64,000 nucleotides of DNA from Pseudaestuariivita rosea (GTDB lineage: Bacteria; Pseudomonadota; Alphaproteobacteria; Rhodobacterales; Rhodobacteraceae), in the NCBI RefSeq assembly GCF_017592335.1, contig NZ_JACNMP010000007.1, positions 62,001 through 126,000 of the forward strand. Reading direction: 5' to 3'. A program made the position numbers and the translations under genes. Of this stretch, positions 43,731 through 54,458 are shown piece after piece. Below the pieces are notes generated by a model that worked only from the letters and a program-made list of their open reading frames with translations, searched no databases and had not been told where the DNA came from. Positions within the stretch are counted from its first letter, which is position 1, and each line of letters begins with the position of its first letter.

Positions 43731-43831
43731 CGGTACTAAAAATCAACATTTAGACATTGTTAAGACTTGTTCACCTATTCTTAGTGTGGGATGCTACATG
43801 AAAAGAGCAGTGAGAATAATCGACAGGTCCC

Positions 43832-45868
43832 ATGCCGCACCCGAACGAGCTTTTGCGCGATATTTTTGGTTTTGATGTCTTTCGCCCCGGCCAGGAACAG
43901 ATCGTCGAGGCTGTTCGCACGGGCCAGAATACCTTGGCCATCATGCCGACGGGCGGCGGAAAATCCTTATGTTATCAATTGCCTGCGCTTTGCCGGCCAG
44001 GCGTGACGCTGGTCATCAGCCCGCTGATCGCCCTGATGCGGGATCAAGTGCGCGCACTGCAAGAGGCAGGCGTGTGCGCAGGGGCCCTGACTTCGGCCAA
44101 TACCGAGGATGAAACCGATGCGGTTTGGTCGGCCATCGAAAAGGGTGACCTGAAACTGCTTTACATGGCGCCCGAACGTCTGGCGACTACGGCGGCGCGC
44201 GATATGTTGCGCCGCGCCCATGTCAGCCTGATCGCGGTGGATGAGGCGCATTGCGTCAGTCAGTGGGGTCATGATTTTCGACCCGATTATCTACGCATTG
44301 GTGAACTGCGGCGACTACTGGATGTGCCACTGGCGGCCTTTACCGCGACGGCCGATAAAGAAACGCGCGCTGAAATTGTTGAAAAACTGTTTGACGGGAT
44401 TGCCCCGCAGTCTTTTCTGCATGGCTTTGATCGACCCAATATCCATCTGGCTTTTGCCGTCAAAAACGGCCCTCGCCGCCAGATTTTGGATTTTGCCGAT
44501 GCGCGTAAGGGACAATCGGGTATCGTTTACACAGCCACTCGCGCCAAGACCGAAACCCTGGCGCAGGCGCTGCGTGAGGCGGGGCATAGCGCCTGTTATT
44601 ATCATGGCGGTATGAATCCTGACGACCGCCGTCAGGTTGAGACGCGGTTTCAACGTGAAGACGGTCTGATCGTCGTCGCCACGGTGGCCTTTGGGATGGG
44701 GATCGATAAGCCGGATATCCGGTGGGTGGCCCATGCCGATCTGCCCAAGTCGATCGAGGCCTACTATCAGGAAATCGGTCGCGCGGGGCGCGATGGGGCG
44801 CCGGCAGAAACGCTGACGCTTTATGGTCCCGATGATATCCGTTTGCGCCGGTCACAAATCGACGAAGGCTTTGCCCCCCCTGAACGTCGCGGGGCAGACC
44901 ATGGCCGGCTGAATGCTCTGTTGGGTTTGGCCGAGGCCTTGGACTGTCGTCGTGCCAGCCTTCTGCAGTACTTCGGTGAAACGGGCGTCACATGCGGCAA
45001 ATGTGATCTGTGCGATGCCCCGGCCGATGTATTTGATGGCACAACTGCGGTCCGCAAAGCCCTGTCAGCCATCTTGCGGACGGGCGAATATTTCGGGGCC
45101 GGGCATCTGATCGACATCCTGCTTGGGACTGAGACGGATAAGATCAAGGCGCGTGGGCATGATGCCCTGCCGACATTTGGTATTGGTAAGGAATATGATC
45201 GCCGCCAATGGCAAGCGATTTTTCGGCAGATGATGGGGCATGATCTGGTTCGTCCTGATCCCGAACGGCACGGTGCGTTGCGGATGACAGACCGTGCCCG
45301 TCCGATCCTGCGCGATGAGGACAAGATCACGCTGCGCCGCGATACGATCAAACAGGCGCTGACCCGCCCCGCCGTTAAAACACTGGTGTCCGAAGAAGAT
45401 GCGCCGCTTTTGTCAGCCTTGAAGGCAAAGCGGCGTTCATTGGCCGAGGCTGCTAAAGTGCCCGCCTATATTATATTTAACGATCGTACTCTGATCGAAA
45501 TGGCCGAAACCCGCCCTGCGACTCTGGACGATATGGCGAGCATCAGTGGGGTGGGTGCCAAGAAGCTGGAACGCTATGGCGCTGATTTTCTGACCGTGAT
45601 CGCGGGCGAAGTCGAGTCGCTGCATCCATCCCGCCGTAAGCTGGCCGGTCGGGCCGAGGGCACGGTCTATGATCGTTTGCTTCAGGTTCAGGCGGAACTG
45701 GCCCGTGGTCCTGACGGCTGCGATAAACCGATGAGTTGTTCCGCGTCGCTTTTGGCCAAGGTGGCACAGTTGAAAACCCATGATGACGGCGCCTTGACCC
45801 GAATATTGGGTGACAGGCGCGCCGAACGGTTCGGTGCGGCCTTTCTGAATGTCCTGCGAGAGGCTTGA
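43832..45868 (+). CDS. recQ: ATP-dependent DNA helicase RecQ
   Basis: 678 residues with the standard RecQ architecture. The helicase core has FGFDVFRPGQEQIV (motif 0), PTGGGKSLCYQLPAL (Walker A) and VDEAHCVSQWGHDFRP; a RecQ zinc-binding region has CGKCDLCDAP (about residues 387-396); then a winged-helix RQC domain; and a C-terminal HRDC domain (NDRTLIEMAETRPATLDDM, about residues 550-625). Preceded by about 100 bases with an AT-rich promoter-like region. Unwinds DNA in RecF-type recombinational repair. Confidence 0.96.
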   Translation: MPHPNELLRDIFGFDVFRPGQEQIVEAVRTGQNTLAIMPTGGGKSLCYQLPALCRPGVTLVISPLIALMRDQVRALQEAGVCAGALTSANTEDETDAVWSAIEKGDLKLLYMAPERLATTAARDMLRRAHVSLIAVDEAHCVSQWGHDFRPDYLRIGELRRLLDVPLAAFTATADKETRAEIVEKLFDGIAPQSFLHGFDRPNIHLAFAVKNGPRRQILDFADARKGQSGIVYTATRAKTETLAQALREAGHSACYYHGGMNPDDRRQVETRFQREDGLIVVATVAFGMGIDKPDIRWVAHADLPKSIEAYYQEIGRAGRDGAPAETLTLYGPDDIRLRRSQIDEGFAPPERRGADHGRLNALLGLAEALDCRRASLLQYFGETGVTCGKCDLCDAPADVFDGTTAVRKALSAILRTGEYFGAGHLIDILLGTETDKIKARGHDALPTFGIGKEYDRRQWQAIFRQMMGHDLVRPDPERHGALRMTDRARPILRDEDKITLRRDTIKQALTRPAVKTLVSEEDAPLLSALKAKRRSLAEAAKVPAYIIFNDRTLIEMAETRPATLDDMASISGVGAKKLERYGADFLTVIAGEVESLHPSRRKLAGRAEGTVYDRLLQVQAELARGPDGCDKPMSCSASLLAKVAQLKTHDDGALTRILGDRRAERFGAAFLNVLREA

Positions 45869-45919
45869 GGCATCACGATACGCCCCTAGATAACATCGAA
45901 ATTCAAAGATTGAGGTCCC

Positions 45920-46693
45920 ATGCTGGTCGTTGTTTCCCCTGCAAAAAAACTTGATATGAGTCCGGCCGAAGGTCTTCAGCCGACGCAGCCGCAATTTCAG
46001 GATCAAGCCAATGTGCTGGCCAAGGTCGCGCGGGGCCTGTCGGTCGGGGATCTGCAAAAACTGATGGGTATCAGTGAAAATCTGGCGCGGCTGAATGCGG
46101 ATCGATTTGCCGATTTTACGCCCGCTTCTACAGTTGAAAATGCCAAACCCGCCGTTCTGGCCTTTGCTGGTGATACCTATGTCGGGCTAGATGCCGGTAC
46201 CATGGATGATCAGGATCTTGTCTGGGCGCAGGGTCATTTGCGCATTTTGTCAGGTCTTTATGGCATTTTACGCCCGCTGGATTTGATGCAGCCTTATCGG
46301 TTGGAAATGGGCAGCCGCCTGAAAACGGAACGTGGCGCATCGCTTTATGATTTCTGGGGTGGGCAAATTGCACAGGCCTTGAATGAACAGGCCGCGCAAG
46401 TGGGGACTGGCATTCTGATCAATTGTGCCAGTCAAGAGTATTTCGGTGTTGTCGATCTGGGTGTGTTGAAGCCAAGGGTTGTTACGCCCGTCTTTATGGA
46501 AAACAAGTCAGGTCAGCCCAAGATCGTCAGTTTCTATGCCAAGAAAGCCCGAGGCGCGATGGCACGTTTTGTCATTGACAACCGCCTGACGGATGTCGAG
46601 GCCGTGAAAGAGTTCGATACTGGCGGATATAAGTTCCACCCGGAACTGTCCGAAGGGGATAAGTGGGTCTTTACACGCCAGTACCCTCAATAA
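45920..46693 (+). CDS. yaaA: peroxide stress protein YaaA
   Basis: 257 residues, full length for the YaaA/DUF328 family. Typical segments are LVVVSPAKKLDM at the N-terminus, LMGISENLARLNADRF, AFAGDTYVGLDA, LYGILRPLDLMQPYRLEMG and a C-terminal GYKFHPELSEGDKWVF. E. coli YaaA lowers intracellular free iron under peroxide stress and has a DNA-binding helix-hairpin-helix-like core. It ends six bases before the convergent histidine-kinase gene, with no space for a separate terminator. Confidence 0.94.
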   Translation: MLVVVSPAKKLDMSPAEGLQPTQPQFQDQANVLAKVARGLSVGDLQKLMGISENLARLNADRFADFTPASTVENAKPAVLAFAGDTYVGLDAGTMDDQDLVWAQGHLRILSGLYGILRPLDLMQPYRLEMGSRLKTERGASLYDFWGGQIAQALNEQAAQVGTGILINCASQEYFGVVDLGVLKPRVVTPVFMENKSGQPKIVSFYAKKARGAMARFVIDNRLTDVEAVKEFDTGGYKFHPELSEGDKWVFTRQYPQ

Positions 46694-46699
46694 ATTTTC

Positions 46700-48889
46700 T
46701 TACGCCGCGGTCGTATCTTCGTTCATCTGCAAAACACAGCGTGCCTCCGTGGGCAGCGTTGATCTGATAATCTGCAATATATCGGTTTTTCGCAAAGGTT
46801 TGGTCAGGAAAAAGTCAGCCCCGGTTTCCAGGATTTGGCGGGCGTCTTCCTCCATCGCGTGGGCGGTCACGGCGCAGATCGGGACGTGTCTTTCACTGCC
46901 TTGTTCAGACGCGCGGATCTGACGTGTGGCCTCGATCCCGTCCATGACGGGCATCGAGATATCCATAAAGATAAGATCCGGGTCAAAGTCTTGACAGGCG
47001 CGCACAGCTTCCGCGCCATTTTCGACCAGTTTCAAATCCATCACAAGATCGTCCAGCATCTTGCTTAGGACAAGACGGTTGGTTTTGTTGTCTTCGGCCG
47101 CAAGAACTCGCATCTTACGACCGGTTGACCGAGCGATTATGCGATCAGCGACCGAGTTTTCGCGATTATGTTCAATTTTTTCAATGGCCTCCAGTACCGC
47201 GCGGCGTGGTACGGGCTTCAGCAGTATACCACTGATGGACTGCAGTGTTTCCTGATTGGTGATTTGTTCGCCATAAGTGCCCAAAAGAAAGATATGGCCA
47301 TTTCGTCTTTCATTTGCAGCAACCTTTGTGATTTCGTCCGCGTAGATCATAGGGGCACGATCTGCGGTCATGATCATATCGAAATTACGCTCTTGTAGCA
47401 GTGCAACAGCGGCGGCTGAGGTTTCGCAAGACGTCACATCGATGCCAAGGCGCTGTAATTGACGGGTCAGTATTGATCGCGCCACGGCTTTTTGTTCAAC
47501 GATCAGCGCGTTTGAGATATTGGCGGGGCATCTGGGCAGGTCGCGTTCTTCGTCCAGATCTTGGTCCAGACGGATGCGGAAGCCAAAGCACGATCCCTTG
47601 CCAAGTTCGCTTTCTACCCAGATTTGACCGTCCATCATTTCGATCAACTCTTTCGAAATCGCAAGTCCCAGTCCGGTGCCACCTGAATTGCGTGTTGATG
47701 AGCTGTTGATCTGATTGAATTTTCCAAAAATATGGTCGATCTGATCTTCGGCGATCCCAATTCCGGTATCCTCAACCGTAATATGAAGCTCCATCCGGTT
47801 GTCGGGCAGGCTGACGCCCGTGACCCGCATCAGGATATGCCCGGCTGCAGTAAATTTGATGGCATTGCCGAGAAGGTTGGTGACAATCTGACGAATGCGC
47901 ACAGGATCACCTATGAAACGGGCGGGCATGAACAGATCATAATCGATCAGCATTTCAACATTGTTGGCCCTTGCTGCGGGGTTCAAAAGTGTCAGAACAT
48001 CATACAAAAGTTTTTCAAAATCAAAGCATTCAGTGTTCAACGTCAACTTTCCAGCTTCGATTTTTGAATAATCCAGCACCTCATTTATGATCACCAGCAA
48101 TGCCTCGGCCGAACTTTTGATTGTGTCGACATAAAGCCGCTGATCCTGCGTCAGGTCGGTATCCCGCAGTAACTCGGACATGCCGACGACCCCATTCATC
48201 GGGGTGCGGATTTCATGGCTCATATTGGCAAGAAACATGGATTTCGCCTGATTGGCCTCTTCGGCTTTCTGACGTGCTGTCTCAAGCTCGTTTTGTTGTT
48301 CCATAAGATGGTTGATTTTCCATCCCAGACAAACGATGTCGCCCGTCGATGTGCGACGATCAATTAGCTTTATGTAATCGCCGTTCCACATCTTCAGCGT
48401 ATGCTGTGGAATTTTGTCCGCAATCCAACGGTCCAGCATCATTTTTTGCCAGGCGTCCGGTGACAGAGGCGCTGTATCAACAATGCCTTCTTCGCAGGCC
48501 AGTTGCAGAATGCGTTCGTAGGTGACGCCGGGACGGATTTCATCAAGTCCTTCAAAAATATAGAAATAGGCGTCATTGGCCGTGATCAGGCAGCCGGATT
48601 TATCGAAAATTGCAAATCCGTTGGTGGCAGCCTGAAGCGAATTCCATAGCCTGCGTTCGGCGGCCCCGGCCTGGCTTTGGGCTGATTGCAGGTCAGCCAG
48701 AATGCGGCGATTTTCGTCTTCGACGTATCTGGTTTTAGAGGTCAGCTTGGTGATTTCGGCGGCATGCAGGTTTTCCTGCGCAGAAAGCTGCGACTTTATC
48801 TGTGCAAGATCGCATTGCGCCTGTTCCAGCAGCTTTTCCGCCGCCAGACGCGCCCGGCGTTCTTCGGCCAGCAACATCGCCATGTCCAT
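46700..48889 (-). CDS. cytoplasmic hybrid sensor histidine kinase
   Basis: 729 residues from the ATG at 48887-48889, with GGAGGG five bases upstream; an upstream GTG-like codon at 48919 gives ten more residues. Order: N-terminal coiled coil (about 1-80), a PAS-like domain (about 85-195), HisKA with phospho-His225 in [12 protein letters not shown], HATPase ([25 protein letters not shown]), one degenerate receiver ([19 protein letters not shown]) and a functional C-terminal receiver ([13 protein letters not shown] with the phospho-Asp). No membrane segment. No response regulator or HPt protein is adjacent, so the output pathway is unknown. Confidence 0.92.
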   Translation of the reverse strand: MDMAMLLAEERRARLAAEKLLEQAQCDLAQIKSQLSAQENLHAAEITKLTSKTRYVEDENRRILADLQSAQSQAGAAERRLWNSLQAATNGFAIFDKSGCLITANDAYFYIFEGLDEIRPGVTYERILQLACEEGIVDTAPLSPDAWQKMMLDRWIADKIPQHTLKMWNGDYIKLIDRRTSTGDIVCLGWKINHLMEQQNELETARQKAEEANQAKSMFLANMSHEIRTPMNGVVGMSELLRDTDLTQDQRLYVDTIKSSAEALLVIINEVLDYSKIEAGKLTLNTECFDFEKLLYDVLTLLNPAARANNVEMLIDYDLFMPARFIGDPVRIRQIVTNLLGNAIKFTAAGHILMRVTGVSLPDNRMELHITVEDTGIGIAEDQIDHIFGKFNQINSSSTRNSGGTGLGLAISKELIEMMDGQIWVESELGKGSCFGFRIRLDQDLDEERDLPRCPANISNALIVEQKAVARSILTRQLQRLGIDVTSCETSAAAVALLQERNFDMIMTADRAPMIYADEITKVAANERRNGHIFLLGTYGEQITNQETLQSISGILLKPVPRRAVLEAIEKIEHNRENSVADRIIARSTGRKMRVLAAEDNKTNRLVLSKMLDDLVMDLKLVENGAEAVRACQDFDPDLIFMDISMPVMDGIEATRQIRASEQGSERHVPICAVTAHAMEEDARQILETGADFFLTKPLRKTDILQIIRSTLPTEARCVLQMNEDTTAA

Positions 48890-49037
48890 AAGCACCCTCC
48901 GCAACCATGCCCGTGGCACCCTAGAGGACGGAGTGTGAAGATTTCTTTAACACATTCTGCACAACCCGCCCCTTGATGACGCGCTGTTGAAATGTTCAAC
49001 TGAGATTGACCCAACGTTATTCAATAGGGGCTGACCC

Positions 49038-52000
49038 ATGCGTATTCTGGCAATTATCTTTTGTTTTCTAGCGATTACATCGGCCTGGGCCGAGAATCTG
49101 GTTCCTGAAAAATATGTCTCGGTGACGCCCGATACGGATTTCGCCGGGAATGATATCCGACAGATCTTTGATACGACCTTCGATGCCTGCCGTCAGGCGT
49201 GTCTTGCAGACAACAGTTGTGTGGCCTTTACCTTTAATTCTGTATCGAATTCCTGCTTTCCCAAAAGCCAGGTTACTGCATCAGAACCCTATCAGGGTGC
49301 TATTTCTGCGCAGGTGCGGCAGGTCGAGCCTGGGATTCTGGCCAATGTCGAAGCCCGCGTGAACGAATTGGGTTTTCTGAGCCGCGGTGATTTCACACGT
49401 GCCCGTGCGTTGGCCAATGATATGGCGTCAAGTTATCCGGTGGGGGATCGGTCGTTGACCGAACTGATGGCGCAACAGAACCTGTATCGTCTGCGGGGCG
49501 AAAAGCTGGGCGCGGCGCGGGCAGTGGGGGCGGCTATTACTCTGACCGATCGCAGTGATCTTTGGGCGGAATATGCGCGTGTGATTGTGGACCTGCGCGT
49601 CAATAATCGCACATATATCGGAACTGCGCGCAGCGCCGGCATCAATGCCTATATGCGCGCGGAAGATGACGCGCGCCGGTCAGATGCGCTGATCATTCTG
49701 GCTGAGGCGCTGATCAAATCCGACCGTGGCCGTACCGCGATCGAGGCGCTGAAACTGGCACAGGATATTCGGCCCAACGACGACACCGAGCGCAGGCTGC
49801 AGGATGCTGTCGAACGCTATGGCTTCCGGATCGTTGAACATCAGGTTGAATCCGATCTGGCCAATCCCAAGGTTTGCGCACGGTTTTCAGAACCGCTGGA
49901 AACCATTGGCGTCGATTACGAACCCTTCGTCAATCTGGATGGCGCCGATCTGGCGGTTGAGGCGCAGCGGGATCGTCTGTGTCTGGAAGGTCTGCGGCAT
50001 GGTGATACACAAACGGTTGTTTTCCGTCGCGGGCTGCCTGCGAAAAGCGGGTTGATCCTGGAACGCGATATCTCGCTTGAGTTTTATGTGGGCGACCGGT
50101 CGCCTGTCGTGCGCTTCCCGGGGCGGGCCTATGTGCTGCCTAAGACGGCTGACGTCACGCTGCCGGTTGAGACGGTCAATATCGAACAGATCGACCTGCG
50201 CCTGCATCAAGTCAGCGACCGCAACCTGATCCGCGCCTTTCAGCAGCGCTATTTCGAAGGCCAGATGTACGGTTGGTCTTTGGATCAGTTCACCAGCGAA
50301 ATCGGCCCTGTGGTCTGGCAAGGCACAGGTGATGTTCCGCTGGAAATGAACCAGGATATGACGACGCAGCTGCCCATGGCCGAGGCGCTGCAGGGGCAGG
50401 TGCCGGGCGTCTATGTGCTGCAGGCCCGTGTGCCGGGGGAAAGCGTCTATGAAAATGGCGCGGCGATGCAGTGGTTCGTCGTTACTGATCTGGGTGTCAG
50501 CACGATGTCAGGCACCGACGGGCTGCATGTCTTTGTCCGCGGTCTGGGCGATGCGCAGGCGAAAGAGGATACCAAGATCACCCTGATTTCCCGTGCGAAT
50601 GCTGTTTTGGGCGAAGTGACGACCGATGCCGATGGATACGCCGTTTTTGATGCGGCCCTGGCGCGGGGCACAGGCGGTGCTGCACCCGCGATGGTCACGG
50701 CTGAACTGGGCGACGACATGACATTCCTGTCGCTGATCGACCCGGCCTTTGATCTGTCTGATCGCGGGGTCGAGGGGCGCCAGCCCGCGCCACCTATCGA
50801 CGTTTTTCTGACAACCGACCGTGGCATCTATCGCGCGGGCGATACGGTGCATGCCACTGTTCTGGCCCGTGATCCACAAATTCGCGGGCTGCAGGATGTG
50901 CCGATGACCGCGATCCTGACCCGCGCCGATGGGGTCGAATACACCCGCCAGACCAGCGCAAACGGCGTTGCGGGCGGCCATGTCTTTTCCTTTGACATCG
51001 GTGCTGCTGTCCCGCGCGGATCGTGGCGGTTGGATATCAAGGCCGACCCCAAGGGCTACACCCTGGCCAGCACCGCCGTTCTGGTCGAGGATTTCATTCC
51101 CGACCGTATCGAATTCGACCTGACGATCGAGGAAGAAAAGCTGGCGCCCGGCGACAAGATGAACCTGACCGTCGAAGCCGATTACCTGTTTGGTGCGCCC
51201 GCCGGTGATCTGCCCGTGCGCGGCGAATTGCGTCTGATCCCGCGTACAACTTTGGCTGAATTTCCGGGATTTAGCTTTGGCCGCTATGACCAGCGGGTGT
51301 CGACGCAAACCAATGCCCTGCCAAGTGAGCAACGGACAAGCGCAGACGGCACCACAACGATCGAGGCCACCATTCCAGCCGCTGAAATCACCAACCGGCC
51401 TTACCGGTTGCAGGCTAATGTGCGCGTTCTGGAAGGTTCGGGCCGGCCCGTCGAACGCAGCCTGACACACGATCTGTCGCCCGCCGGATCACTGATCGGG
51501 ATCAAACCACTGTTTGAATATGGCGAGATCGGCGAAAACTCTACCGCCGGATTTGAGATCATATCGATCAACAGCGATCTGCAACCCGAACCGATGGACC
51601 TGCAATGGACCGTCAATCGCGTCACGACCCGCTATCAGTGGTACCGCCAGAACGGCCGCTGGAATTGGGAACCGATCACCGAACGCCGATCCGTGGCTGC
51701 GGGCAAGATCCAGACGGGCGCTGATCCGGTTCAGATCGAAGCCCCCGTCACGTGGGGCCGGTATGAGATCGTGGTTGAACGCCCCGATGGCACCTATCTG
51801 TCCTCATCCAGCAGTTTCTATGCCGGGTGGTATGTGCCCGCCGACACCAGCACAACGCCCGATATGCTGGAATTGTCGCTGGATCGCCCGGACTATGCCA
51901 TCGGCGATACGGCCACGCTGCGCATGGTGCCGCGCATGGCGGGGACGGCGCTGGTGACTGTGATGTCGAACCGCCTGATCACCATGGAAACGGTGCAGGT

Positions 52001-54458
52001 GGCCGAGGGCGAAAATCTGATCCAGCTTCCTGTGACCGAAGAATGGGGGGCAGGGGCCTATGTCACGGCAACGGTCGTGCGTCCGATGGATGTCGCTGCC
52101 AAGCGTAACCCGACCCGCGCCTTGGGTTTGTCTTATGCCAAGGTTGATCCGGGCGACAAGGCTTTGCAGGTCGCGCTGGATATGCCTGAAAAGATTGAAC
52201 CGCGTGGTCCCCTGACGATTAGCCTGCAGGTTGACGGTGTTCGGGCCGGTGACACAGCCTATGCCACGATTGCCGCCGTCGATGTGGGTATTTTAAATGT
52301 CACCCGGTTTGAAAGCCCCGATCCGTCGGATCATTACTTCGGTCAGCGCCGACTGGGCATGGAAATCCGCGATATCTACGGTCGTCTGATCGACGGGCTG
52401 AACGGCGCGCAGGGGCAGATCCGGTCGGGCGGCGATGGTGGATCTGCCGATCAGCGCACCTCACCCCCGCCGAATGAGGAGCTTGTGACATTCTTCAGTG
52501 GTCCCGTGACCATTGGGCCAGACGGCACCGCACAGGTGACATTCGATGTGCCTGATTTCAACGGCACCCTGCGCGCCATGGCCGTCGTCTGGAGCGAGAC
52601 CGGAGTAGGACAGGCCGATGCTGAGATTCTGGTGCGCGATCCGGTTGTGGTGACCGCTAGCCTGCCGCGGTTCCTTAGCCCCGGCGATACTAGCCGCCTG
52701 TTGCTGGAAATTGTCCATACTGAAGGACGTGCGGGCGATATGCCGCTGCGCGTGACGTCGAACGGCCTGGCGCTGGATATGTCGGACGTGCCGCAGGCTG
52801 TGACAGTTGCCGAACAGGAAAAGGTCAAACTGAACGTGCCTATCCGCGCAGATGAGGTGGGCGTTTATCAGGTGGATATCGCCCTGACCCTGCCCGATGG
52901 GCGCGAGCTGACCAAGGCGCTGACGCTTGGCGTTCAGATCAACGATCCGCCTGTGGGCCGCACCAGCCGCTTCACCCTTGCTGCCGGCGATACGTTCACC
53001 TTTGACGACAATGTCTTTGCGGGTTTGCATCCAGGCACCGGGTCGTCCAGCATCGCTATTGGGCCGATCGCCCAGTTCGACACGCCCGGTCTGTTGCAGA
53101 TGTTGGATCAGTACCCCTATGGCTGCACTGAACAGACCACATCGCGCGCCATGCCGCTGCTGTACCTTAGCGAAGTGGCCGAAGCGATGGGGCTGGCCCA
53201 CAGGTCACAGGTCAACGAACGTGTGGATCAGGCGATTGAACGCGTGTTGTCGCGCCAGTCGTCCTCGGGCAGTTTTGGCCTTTGGCGCGTGGGCAGCGGC
53301 GATCTGTGGCTGGATGCCTATGTCACTGATTTTCTGAGCCGGGCAAATGCGCAGGGGTTCGACGTGCCCGAACGCGGCTTCAGAATGGCCGTTAACAACC
53401 TGAAAAACCGCGTGAATTACGAAGGTCAGTTTGATACAGGCGGTGAATCCTTTGCCTATGCCATGATGGTTTTGGCGCGTGAGGGCGAGGCTGCCATGGC
53501 CGATCTGCGCTATTACGCGGATATCAAGGGACGCGATTTCAGCACACCGCTGGCGGCCGCCCAGATCGGCGCAGCGTTGGCGATGTACGGGGATCAGCAA
53601 CGTGCCGACCGGATGTTCAGCATTGCGACCGAAAAGATGCAATATGTTTGGCGGCAGGCGCCGAACAATACATGGCGCCTGGATTACGGCACGCGCCTGC
53701 GCGATGCGGCGGGTCTGTTGGCCCTGGCGACCGAGTCGGGCAGTACGGCCATCAATCGCGATGCTCTGGTTGACCGTGTCTCGGCCAGTTCGGGGCGTAT
53801 GTCCACGCAAGAGGCCACGTGGTCCCTGCTGGCCGCCCGGTCACTGGTCCGCGATGGCGGGGCGCCTGACTTTCTGATCGACGGGGCACCGGTCGATGGC
53901 CCGATGGTGCGTCTGCTGCAGGACACCCCTGATGCCGCGCCGATCCGTCTTCAGAATAATTCAAATCGGGATGAGGTCATCACGATGACGACCTATGGCG
54001 TACCGAGTGAGCCTGAGCCCGCCGGTGGCAACGGCTATCAGATCGCGCGCAGCTATTATGATATGGAGGGCGTGCGGCTTTCACCTTCGGAGGTGAGTGT
54101 GGGCGATCGTATGGTCGTTGTGATTGAGGTCGATCCCTTTGGATCATCCGATGCACGTCTGATGATCGATGATCCACTGCCCGCAGGGTTCGAAATCGAC
54201 AACCCACGCCTGCTGCAGGGCGGTCAGATCCGCGGCTTCGATTGGCTGAAACCCGTCTATGCGCGACATTCTGAATTCCGCAGTGACCGCTTTCTGGCCG
54301 CTGTGGACTGGCGCAAAAGCGACAGCTTCCGTCTGGCTTACATCGTTCGCGCAGTGTCACCTGGCACCTTCCATCACCCCGCAGCCATTGTCGAGGACAT
54401 GTACCGCCCGCAGTTGCGCGCCCGCACCGATACCGGTCAGGTCGTGATCACGGAATGA
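49038..54458 (+). CDS. bacterial alpha-2-macroglobulin with N-terminal PAN/apple domain
   Basis: 1806 residues. Signal peptide at about residues 1-19. A PAN/apple-like domain with four cysteines follows (FDACRQACLADNSCVAFTFNSVSNSC region, about 30-90), then MG repeats (macroglobulin domains, LTTDRGIYRAGDTVH at about 590). The thioester motif Cys1363-Thr-Glu-Gln1366 in YPYGCTEQTT lies within the thioester domain, followed by the alpha-helical TED and a receptor-binding-like end. It traps attacking proteases in the periplasm. The ATGA overlap with pbpC reproduces the usual yfhM-pbpC pairing. The intact thioester marks the YfhM type, and the protein has no lipobox Cys. Confidence 0.92.
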   Translation: MRILAIIFCFLAITSAWAENLVPEKYVSVTPDTDFAGNDIRQIFDTTFDACRQACLADNSCVAFTFNSVSNSCFPKSQVTASEPYQGAISAQVRQVEPGILANVEARVNELGFLSRGDFTRARALANDMASSYPVGDRSLTELMAQQNLYRLRGEKLGAARAVGAAITLTDRSDLWAEYARVIVDLRVNNRTYIGTARSAGINAYMRAEDDARRSDALIILAEALIKSDRGRTAIEALKLAQDIRPNDDTERRLQDAVERYGFRIVEHQVESDLANPKVCARFSEPLETIGVDYEPFVNLDGADLAVEAQRDRLCLEGLRHGDTQTVVFRRGLPAKSGLILERDISLEFYVGDRSPVVRFPGRAYVLPKTADVTLPVETVNIEQIDLRLHQVSDRNLIRAFQQRYFEGQMYGWSLDQFTSEIGPVVWQGTGDVPLEMNQDMTTQLPMAEALQGQVPGVYVLQARVPGESVYENGAAMQWFVVTDLGVSTMSGTDGLHVFVRGLGDAQAKEDTKITLISRANAVLGEVTTDADGYAVFDAALARGTGGAAPAMVTAELGDDMTFLSLIDPAFDLSDRGVEGRQPAPPIDVFLTTDRGIYRAGDTVHATVLARDPQIRGLQDVPMTAILTRADGVEYTRQTSANGVAGGHVFSFDIGAAVPRGSWRLDIKADPKGYTLASTAVLVEDFIPDRIEFDLTIEEEKLAPGDKMNLTVEADYLFGAPAGDLPVRGELRLIPRTTLAEFPGFSFGRYDQRVSTQTNALPSEQRTSADGTTTIEATIPAAEITNRPYRLQANVRVLEGSGRPVERSLTHDLSPAGSLIGIKPLFEYGEIGENSTAGFEIISINSDLQPEPMDLQWTVNRVTTRYQWYRQNGRWNWEPITERRSVAAGKIQTGADPVQIEAPVTWGRYEIVVERPDGTYLSSSSSFYAGWYVPADTSTTPDMLELSLDRPDYAIGDTATLRMVPRMAGTALVTVMSNRLITMETVQVAEGENLIQLPVTEEWGAGAYVTATVVRPMDVAAKRNPTRALGLSYAKVDPGDKALQVALDMPEKIEPRGPLTISLQVDGVRAGDTAYATIAAVDVGILNVTRFESPDPSDHYFGQRRLGMEIRDIYGRLIDGLNGAQGQIRSGGDGGSADQRTSPPPNEELVTFFSGPVTIGPDGTAQVTFDVPDFNGTLRAMAVVWSETGVGQADAEILVRDPVVVTASLPRFLSPGDTSRLLLEIVHTEGRAGDMPLRVTSNGLALDMSDVPQAVTVAEQEKVKLNVPIRADEVGVYQVDIALTLPDGRELTKALTLGVQINDPPVGRTSRFTLAAGDTFTFDDNVFAGLHPGTGSSSIAIGPIAQFDTPGLLQMLDQYPYGCTEQTTSRAMPLLYLSEVAEAMGLAHRSQVNERVDQAIERVLSRQSSSGSFGLWRVGSGDLWLDAYVTDFLSRANAQGFDVPERGFRMAVNNLKNRVNYEGQFDTGGESFAYAMMVLAREGEAAMADLRYYADIKGRDFSTPLAAAQIGAALAMYGDQQRADRMFSIATEKMQYVWRQAPNNTWRLDYGTRLRDAAGLLALATESGSTAINRDALVDRVSASSGRMSTQEATWSLLAARSLVRDGGAPDFLIDGAPVDGPMVRLLQDTPDAAPIRLQNNSNRDEVITMTTYGVPSEPEPAGGNGYQIARSYYDMEGVRLSPSEVSVGDRMVVVIEVDPFGSSDARLMIDDPLPAGFEIDNPRLLQGGQIRGFDWLKPVYARHSEFRSDRFLAAVDWRKSDSFRLAYIVRAVSPGTFHHPAAIVEDMYRPQLRARTDTGQVVITE

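Noticed and set aside
43750-43790. A LexA box upstream of recQ
   Set aside because: A GTTC is present but the second half at the 7-base spacing does not match.
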